64,000 nt of DNA from Bretschneidera sinensis (Eukaryota > Streptophyta > Magnoliopsida > Brassicales > Akaniaceae): NCBI GenBank assembly GCA_023935145.1, contig CM043705.1:24153290-24217289 (forward strand), in the 5' to 3' direction. The position numbers were made by a program, and so were the translations under genes. The notes beneath the pieces were generated by a model. That model searched no databases, had not been told where the DNA came from, and saw only the letters and a list, made by a program, of their open reading frames with translations. Below, one piece after another: positions 57,213-64,000 of the stretch (the stretch's first letter is position 1; every line of letters starts with the position of its first letter).

Positions 57213-58070
57213 TGGGTTCGAACTTCATTGTTGAGAAGTTTGATGGAAATGGATACTTTGCCCTTTGGAAGCGGAAAATCAAAGCGGTTCTTATGTTACA
57301 AAAGGTGGACTTGGCTATTGGAGAAGATGACGCTTTTCCAGCAAGTATCACGGAGGTCTAGCGGATTGAGATGAAGAAGATGGCATATAGCACCATCTTT
57401 CTGCACATATCGGATAGTGTCACAAGGGAGTGCAGAGACTCAAAAGATCCAGCTGTCATATGGAAGAAACTAGATGAGTTGTTTCTTACCAAAACTCTCC
57501 CTAATAAGATTTATCTTCTTAAACAAATCTTTGCTTTTAAAATGGATCCTAATAAAGAGTTGCAAAATAATCTTAAAGTGTTTAATAAACTAGTTTAAGA
57601 TTTGGCTAGTTGTAGTATAACATTCCCGGATGAACAATTGGCTGTTATGTTATTGAATTCTCTTCCTGATTATTTTGAAAGTTTGATTAATGCTATTGAA
57701 TGTGGAAGAGATACACTAACTAAGGAAATTGTGATCAATGCTATAAGGGCTCATGATTTCAAAGCCAAGATAAGGGAAGCATCAAGTGGAGAAAGGTTGT
57801 TCGTTAAAGGAAGGCCAGCAACTCGGAATAGCAGTAGCATCCATGGCAACTACATGGAGAAATCGAAGGGTAGAGGGCAGAGCCATGGGAGAGTGCACTC
57901 CAAACCAAGATTTGGAGGAAAGAGATGCTACTACTGCAATAAGGAGGGTCATTTCAAGAAAGATTGCAAGAAGAAGTTGTGGGATGAGAGAGGAGGAAGC
58001 CATACCAAGAATGGAGAGGCTTTGGTTGCTAAAGGAGAACAACAAGATGATGTTCTTGTTGTGTGCTCAA
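57213..58070 (+). pseudogene. Cop4 gag with zinc knuckle
   Basis: MGSNFIVEKFDGNGYFALWK starts the frame. TAG at 57358 replaces Gln, and TAA at 57596 replaces Gln before DLASCSITFPDEQLAV. SLPDYFESLINAIECGRD continues. The zinc knuckle CYYCNKEGHFKKDC is near 57930. Confidence 0.88.
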
Positions 58071-58520
58071 ATGTGAGTAGGAGGCAAGGCAGCGAGAAAT
58101 GGATCCTGGATTCCAGGTGTACTTATCAAATGTGCCCTCATAGGGATTAGTTCAAGAATTTCAAGGAAACCAATAATGGAAAGGTTTTCTTGGGGAATGA
58201 TACTTCTTGCCAAGTGAGGGGGATAGGAGACATCCAATTAAGGATGCTTGATGGAGTCACAAGGCTGCTGCAGAATGTGAGGTATCTTACAGATTTGGGA
58301 AGAAATTTGATCTCATTGAGGCAGCTAGATTCCATAGGGTACACATACAAAGCAGAAGGAGGAAAGATCAAGGTAACCAAGGGATCTTTGATAGTTATCA
58401 AAGCAGCAATAAAGGACGGTCTCTATAAGATGATCAGAGACACAAAAATCAAGGATCAGGCAGCAAGCTTGATGGCTAAGATGGATAAGGTAGTACTTTG
58501 GCATAATCGCTTAGGACATA
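58071..58520 (+). pseudogene. Cop4 protease and pre-integrase
   Basis: WILDSRCTYQMCPHRD has Arg in place of Gly in DSG, the same change as in Cop2. A TAG at 58148 replaces Trp. LGNDTSCQVRGIGDIQLRML and LRQLDSIGYTYKAEGGKIKV follow, then LWHNRLGHMSEKGL. Confidence 0.87.
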
Positions 58521-59391
58521 TGAGTGAAAAGGGGCTGCAAGTTCTCAGCAAGAATGGTCTACTTGATGGTGACAAGGTAGAGAAACTTGATTTCTGCGAA
58601 TGTTGTGTTCTTGGAAAGCAATATCGAGTTAGCTTCAACACCGGAGTGCACAAGTCTAAGGGTATTCTTGACTACATTCATGCGAATCTTTGGGGACCAA
58701 CAAGAACACCAACACAGGGAGTTAATGTTTACTTTCTATCTTTAATTGATGATTATTCTAGAAAGTTTTGGGTTTATTTGTTTAAAAATAAATCGATGCT
58801 TTGAATAAATTTGTGGTGTGGAAAAAGTTGCTGGAGACTCAAACGGGCAGGGTAGTTAAGGTGTTAAGAATTGATAACGGCTTAGAATTTTTTAATAAGG
58901 ATTTTATTAAATTCTGTGAGTTAAATGGTATTCTAAGACATAGAACGGTTGTAAAAACCCCTCAGCAAAATGGAGTTGCTGAGAGGATGAATAGGACCCT
59001 TATGGAAAAGGTTAGGTGCATGTTAATTGGGTCCGGTTTACCAAAATGTTTTTGGGGGGAAGCTGTGTCTACTGTTGCATATTTGGTTAATAGATCACCC
59101 TCTAGGACTTTAGACCTTAAGACTCCCGAGGAGATGTGGAGTGGGAAACCCCCTGAGTTGAACAACCTTAGAACTTTTGGATGTGCAGCGTTTGCACATC
59201 AAAAGGATGATAAACTTAGCCCAAGGTCTAGAAAATGTGTGTTTCTAGGGTATGGTGATGGGGTTAAGGGGTATAGGTTGTGGTCCTTAGAGCCAAAAGG
59301 GACTAAACTCATAATAAGCAGGGATTTCATTTTTAATGAATTGTTATTTCCCTATTTGGAGAAAACTAACCTTGCAGAGGATAGTGGGTAA
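58521..59391 (+). pseudogene. Cop4 integrase
   Basis: VLSKNGLLDGDKVEKLDFCE and CCVLGKQYRVSF (zinc-binding), IHANLWGPTRTPTQGV where the first core Asp reads Asn, LRIDNGLEFFN with Asp, and NGVAERMNRTLMEKV with Glu. A one-base loss near 58795 shifts the frame. FGCAAFAHQKDDKLSPRSRK ends the domain; TAA is at 59389. Confidence 0.88.
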
Positions 59392-59586
59392 ACCAGCCCG
59401 GTATTTGTGGAGCATAGCATCAAGAAAAATTTGGTTCAGGTAGAGCAAGGAAGGCAAGAGAGTTCGGACCAGGTAGAGCCCATTGATGAAGGCCAAGTTT
59501 AGGACACTCAAGAGGAGGTTGAGCTAGAAGGGGATGATGCAGCAAATCAGAATGATTATCAGCTCACAAGGGACTGGGAAAGGAGG

Positions 59587-60440
59587 GTGGTCAGACCACC
59601 TTTGAGATATGGTTTTGCGGATGCTAATGTAGCAGCTCCTTATTCAGAAGGAGGGGTTGAACAAGAAACTTACATTGATGCCATAGAATGTAAGGATTTG
59701 TCAAAATGGCAGCTAGTTATAGAGGAAGAAACAGATTCTTTGAGGAATAACAACTCTTGGGAATTGGTGCCCAATCCAGAAAAATAGAGAGTTGTGGATT
59801 GTCAGTGGATTTACAAGATCAAAGAAGGGAACACTCTAGGGGATGAAGTCCGGTATAAGGCTAGGCTGGTGGCGAAGGGGTTCACACAAAGAGAAGGCAT
59901 AGATTTCACCGAAATATTCTCACTGGTTATGAAATACAAAACGATAAGGATAGTGTTAGCAATGATGGTCCAATTTAATTGGGAAATCGAGCAAATGGAT
60001 GTGAAGACAGCGTTCTTACATGGAGAGCTTGATGAGACCATCTACATGAGGTAACCCGAAGACTATGAGGAAAGAAGGGAGGGAGATTTGCTGTGTCAAA
60101 TGAAGAAATCTCTCTATGGCCTGAAGTAATCACCTCGGCAATGGAATAAGAGGTTTGATTCCTTTATAACTAGCTTAGGTTTCATAAGGAGCTACTATGA
60201 TTCGTGCTTGTACTAAGGGGCACAAGGTGGATGAAATGGTGATTATCCTCATCTATGTTGATGATATGCTGTTGGTTGGGAACAGTAGGGAGAGGATAGA
60301 AGAATTGAAGTCTCAACTCAGTTTGGAGTTTGAGATGAAGGATCTTGGCCATGCACAAAAGATCCTTGGGATGAGTATAATGAGGGAAAGGGAGAGAAAC
60401 AGATTGAAGATTTCTTAGACTTCCTACATAGAAAAGATGA
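59587..60440 (+). pseudogene. Cop4 reverse transcriptase
   Basis: [79 protein letters not shown] and TIYMR are followed by a TAA (Gln in relatives). The fingers-palm linker KKSLYGLK and ILIYVDDMLLVGNSRER with intact YVDD follow. It covers the about 100-residue segment that Cop1 and Cop3 lack (59925-60215). Stops at 59785, 60052, 60127 and near 60214. Confidence 0.9.
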
Positions 60441-61220
60441 TATCTAAGTTTTCTATAGAAGATAGCAAACCAGTGAAGGCTCCTCTTGCTGGTAATTTCA
60501 AGTTCTCCTGCAATCAATGTCTGAGATCGGATGAGGAGAAGAAGGGAATTGAAAAGGTCCTTTACTCTAGTGCGATTGGATCTGTAATGGTCACCATGGT
60601 AAGCACTAGACCTGACATTGCTCATGCAATAAGTGTTCTCAGAAAGTTTATGAGCAATCCCGGAAAGGAGTATTGGCTTGGGATGAAGTGGTTGCTGAGG
60701 TACTTGAAGGGAAGCCCAGATGTGGGGCTGGTTTATGAGAAGAGGGTTAAGTCCATCTGTCTTAAGGGTTATGCAGATTCGGACTATGGAGCGCACCGGG
60801 ATAAAAGAAGATCGATTACCTCCTACTTCTTCAACTTAAACTGATGTTGTATAAGTTGGAAGGCTCAGTTGCAGCCGGTGGTAGCACTCTCAACAACCGA
60901 GGCTTAGTACATAGCAGCAACGGAAGCCATCAAGGAGGCTATGTGGTGCAAAGGGTTGTTGGAAGAGTTGAAGGTCCTAAAAGAGCAGGTGGTGGTGTAT
61001 TCGGATAGCCAAAGTGCGTTGTATTTGTGCAAGAATCCGGTGTTCCATGAGAGGACAAAGCATATGGATGTTCGGTACCATTTCATTTAGGAAAATGTTA
61101 CGGAAGGATGCATTCATGTTGACAAGGTGGCCACGGAAGAAAATCATGCAGATTTCGGTACTAAAGTTCTACCTCTAAGCAAGTTCAATCATTGCCTTGG
61201 ACTTCTTAGGATTTGAGTCG
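60437..61220 (+). pseudogene. Cop4 RNase H
   Basis: STRPDIAHAISVLRKFMSNP, LKGYADSDYGAHRDKRRSIT (first Asp), VVALSTTEA before a stop, VVVYSDSQSALYLCKNPVFH and RTKHMDVRYHFI. The about 165-base segment lost in Cop1 and Cop3 (about 60700-60880) is present. C-terminal GTKVLPLSKFNHCLGLL. Confidence 0.9.
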
Positions 61221-61292
61221 GTTGATATGATGACTCAAGTTGAGTTTGGATCCTGAGATCTCTGCACAATGGGTTCGGGTTTAATCGCTTGA

Positions 61293-62150
61293 CAAAGGTA
61301 GAGATTGTTGATATTTGTCTAAGGATTAAACAGGTTGAAGAATGAAGGTTCAACAACATCAGGCTTGGAGGTGTGCGCCATGGCCCAGCCTTGTGTGCCG
61401 CGGCTTGCAGCAACTCTAGAAGCTCCCCCATCCAGGCCGCGCTGCTACTCAGCCTTGAGCGCCGCAGCCCCCAGCAGCTGGAGGTGGTGTGCCCTGTTTT
61501 GAGCTGCGACTCCAGGCACACCTGAGGCCATTTTTCAGCATTCTTCTCCTTATGCGTGGGGCTTGATTAAAACGCACAGGATCACTTAGACTTGTTGAAG
61601 GGCTATGATTGATTGGTCCTTAAGATCTAAGGGTTGACATTGACTTCAAGATTGGTTCAAGAAGTTGGTGCACTATATAAAGGGTCATCTAGCTTCAATC
61701 ATAAGACACAAGATATAAGATCACCACGCAAGTGTGAGAGTGCAAAGACACAAAACACAAGAGAGGCACTAGAATAGATCTCCTTCAAGAGTGGCTGGTT
61801 GTTTAGAGAGAGAGAGTAGTATAGATTGGGGATTCAAAGGCTTTGTAATTGGAATTTTCTTGGGGAAAATTTTAGGGAAACTCTTAGTCCTTATCACTTT
61901 CTTTTTCTCTTCTTTCGTTCTTCAAGAACTAGAGGATTCTTGAAGAGGTGTTGCTGTAATTGTAAGAACTCCATTAATTTAGTGCAGAGAGCTCAGAGGA
62001 GCTCACGGGGACGTAGGCACATTGCCGAACCTCTATAACAATTGCTTGTGTTCTCTTTCTTTGATTGGTTTGTTTTTGTTCATAACAAGTCATTTTAGAC
62101 TTGGGTGTTTGGAAAATCACCACCTGGGCATCTTGAGGTGATTTCCAACA
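61293..62150 (+). repeat. Cop4 polypurine tract and 3' LTR
   Basis: AAAGGTAGAGAT (about 61293-61305) precedes the LTR, which starts TGTTGATATTTGTC at 61306 and ends TTTCCAACA at 62150. TATATAAAG is near 61674. The GC-rich array at 61375-61530 includes GTGCGCCATGGCCCAGCC and GAGCGCCGCAGCCCCCAG. Confidence 0.92.
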
Positions 62151-62155
62151 GATTA

Positions 62156-62644
62156 GAAACATAAAACCTAGAGAGAGAGAGAGAAAAAAGTAATAAAGAT
62201 CGATAACATTTATAAAATTAGTTAGTTTTAGTATCTTTTTTATGACTAAAGTTATTGTAAATTAGTGGAAGGGCTATATATCTAGTTCATACTTACGAGT
62301 TGAGACTGAGATTTGTGAGAAGATAATTGATGAGTCTAGCATTTAGAGAAAGAGAGTGAAAAGTGGTAGAGTTCAAGCTTAAGAAAGATAAATCATTTTT
62401 CTTAAAGAACTCCAATCCTAAACTCCTCCAAAAGTATTTTGAGTTTTAATACTTGATACTTTTAAAAGTAAGATCTTGAAAAGATTAATTTTTTTTTTTA
62501 AACCAAGCTAAAACAAACCTTGTAAAGATTTTAAATAAAATTGAAGAGGGTTTGTGATTTAACCCCTAAATTTCTATGATTGTATAAATTTTATGATATG
62601 TTTGAGTGTTATTTAATTATATGTTTCTTCAGTGAGTAAACTAA

Positions 62645-62718
<74 letters not shown>

Positions 62719-64000
62719 TAGGCATGATTGAAGGAAAAACACCAAGACTAGGAAGTAATCCAAAGGTTGGATCTTGGCATGATAAAGGTGAGTTTCATCT
62801 TACTTCTAATAAGCATAAAAATTTGTATAATAGAAATAAATGGTTAAAAATATGAAAAATATGATTGATTGTGAGATTATAAATAGTAGTATTATGAGCA
62901 TATATATAGAAATGTTGAGGTAGGATTGTACAAAAAGTGAGTATAGAAGTGGTTTGATGTACTTGTGTTTGAGAAAAAGTGATGTTTTTCGTTGTAATGA
63001 AAATGATTGATGTATTGTTATGAATTTAGTGATGTGATTTGTTGATGTTTGTTTGAGTACAAGATCATTTCATTATGAATGCATTTTCATGAGTTTTACG
63101 GTATGTTAATGAGGGAGGAGTGATGGGTGAGGCCAGTAGGTCCCTTCCCACAAGGGGTGTAAGGGTACCGAAGAAATTTGGACATGTAGGATCATGCCTG
63201 GGAAAGGATGTAGGGAATCCGAAGTTGTATTGTTGAGAAATGTTATTGAGAAAATGTACCGGTATGTGGGGAGACGTCCCTATTGTTATATGATTGGCCT
63301 AGTTGTGTTTGGTCCATGAGGTAGATGATGTGATTGAATTAGTGAGAATCTTTTGGATGTTGGTTGTTTTTAATGAGGAAAAATGTTAAGATGATGATTA
63401 TTTAATTCGAGACGTGTATGATGTGGTAAAAAAAATTACGTGTTATATTATTTATTAAACATATTAGTGTTTTATTGAAATCATGTATAATTTTGTGATA
63501 AGTATTGAGTAAAGTAACCGGAAATGTATATATAAAATTTATAATACATATAAAACAAACTATGTAATAAAGTTTGGAAATAAAGAAACTAAATTCTCAA
63601 AATGATTACTTCTTGTAAGATGTTTACTCATTGAGCTTTTTAGCTTACCCCCTCCATTTGTACTAACTTTTCAGGAAAACACCGAAAGGTTTGCATTAAA
63701 GTTGAAAAGGGATCCGTATTAAAGTTCTCGTATACGACACCCTCATCTCTTGGGTCATGTTAGGAGTCTAAGTTTTTGTCATGTCTTATCTTTGTAAAAG
63801 TGTACAAATTAGTTGTAAATTGAGGAAGTTTCTTTTTACTTGTGCCTTTTTTAAAATTTTGAGAGTTGCTTTAATGTATTGAAAAGTTTTCGTGATTTTA
63901 AAGAAATATATTTGTATATATTTGAAATGTTTGAAAAGAATGTTGTTTGAATTGTAAATGTTGTATGTTTGCATCTTGAGTTAGGGTGCTCAATGCTGAA
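62156..64000 (+). repeat. Possible gypsy-type LTR, partial
   Basis: No reading frame. Phrases such as TTTACTCATTGAGCTTTTTAG then CTTACCCCCTCC and CTTTTCAGG near 63625-63675 resemble the CACTGAGCTTGTGAAGCTCA and TTTCAGG segment of the gypsy LTRs at 28160-28460. ACCGGTATGTGGGGAGACGTCC near 63258 resembles ACATGTGGGAAGACGTTC in the same LTRs. It is probably an LTR of a related but different family; ends not found. Confidence 0.4.
62648..62718. repeat. (TA)n(TG)n microsatellite
   Basis: A run of about 25 TA units passes directly into about 10 TG units. It is a simple repeat with likely length variation between individuals. Confidence 0.95.

Larger units (their letters stand above)
56089..62150 (+). 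mobile_element. Cop4: Tork/TNT1-like copia, near full length
   Basis: LTRs at 56089-56971 and 61306-62150 are flanked by exact GATTA (56084-56088, 62151-62155). It is the only family member with no nested insertion, 6.06 kb. The domain order is gag, protease, integrase, RT, RNase H, all represented with only small lesions. It serves as the reference copy for the deletions in Cop1 and Cop3. About ten stops or shifts make it inactive. Confidence 0.93.

Overview
This window is a plant nuclear genome segment, most likely from a flowering plant and probably a dicot (the species cannot be told from the sequence). It is AT-rich and consists almost entirely of retrotransposons that have inserted into one another. 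The evidence is Ty1/copia and Ty3/gypsy polyproteins, a plant-type LINE, primer-binding sites for plant initiator tRNA-Met and tRNA-Asp, and one decayed plant F-box/LRR gene. I see no intact host gene, no bacterial-type operon, no CRISPR array and no rRNA or tRNA gene.

Layout. (1) 1-4534, minus strand: a Ty3/gypsy element (GypA) cut by the window edge. Its truncated LTR runs into a decayed F-box/LRR gene (4535-5110). (2) 5744-24974, minus strand: a roughly 6 kb LINE flanked by a 14-bp near-perfect target duplication. It is split by copia element Cop1 (6710-19937, TSD CATCT), which is itself split by a gag-protease-only gypsy element GypG (8131-15513, TSD TGTCA, tRNA-Asp primer site). (3) 25385-42447, plus strand: an old gypsy LTR (LtrF) split by a second copy of the GypA family (GypB). 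The 3' LTR of GypB is split by Cop2 (32299-39996, TSD GGGGA/GAGGA), and Cop2 is split by a 1.56-kb gypsy mini-element GypE (34751-36308, TSD CTTTG). This nest is four levels deep. (4) 42448-43866: low-copy-looking sequence with possible relics of host coding sequence. (5) About 43867-53760: an older copia element of a different family (CopX), split by Cop3 (45755-50512, TSD ATCAC). (6) 53760-56083: non-coding sequence with a strong hairpin and pyrimidine-rich repeats. (7) 56089-62150: Cop4 (TSD GATTA). (8) 62156-64000: non-coding sequence resembling another gypsy LTR, plus a TA/TG microsatellite.

Cop1 to Cop4 are one Tork/TNT1-like copia family. Cop2 and Cop4 still carry most of the reverse transcriptase and RNase H domains. 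Cop1 and Cop3 share the same deletions in both, so they look like a non-autonomous lineage that kept Gag, protease and integrase and relied on relatives for reverse transcription. All four have an unusual leader: three tandem copies of the tRNA-Met primer-binding sequence followed by two tandem hairpins. Their LTRs also carry an array of a GC-rich motif that recurs in the LTRs of the unrelated gypsy element GypG. Nearly every coding region is broken, often by stops of the kind produced by C-to-T change, as expected for old methylated repeats. Cop3 is the best preserved.
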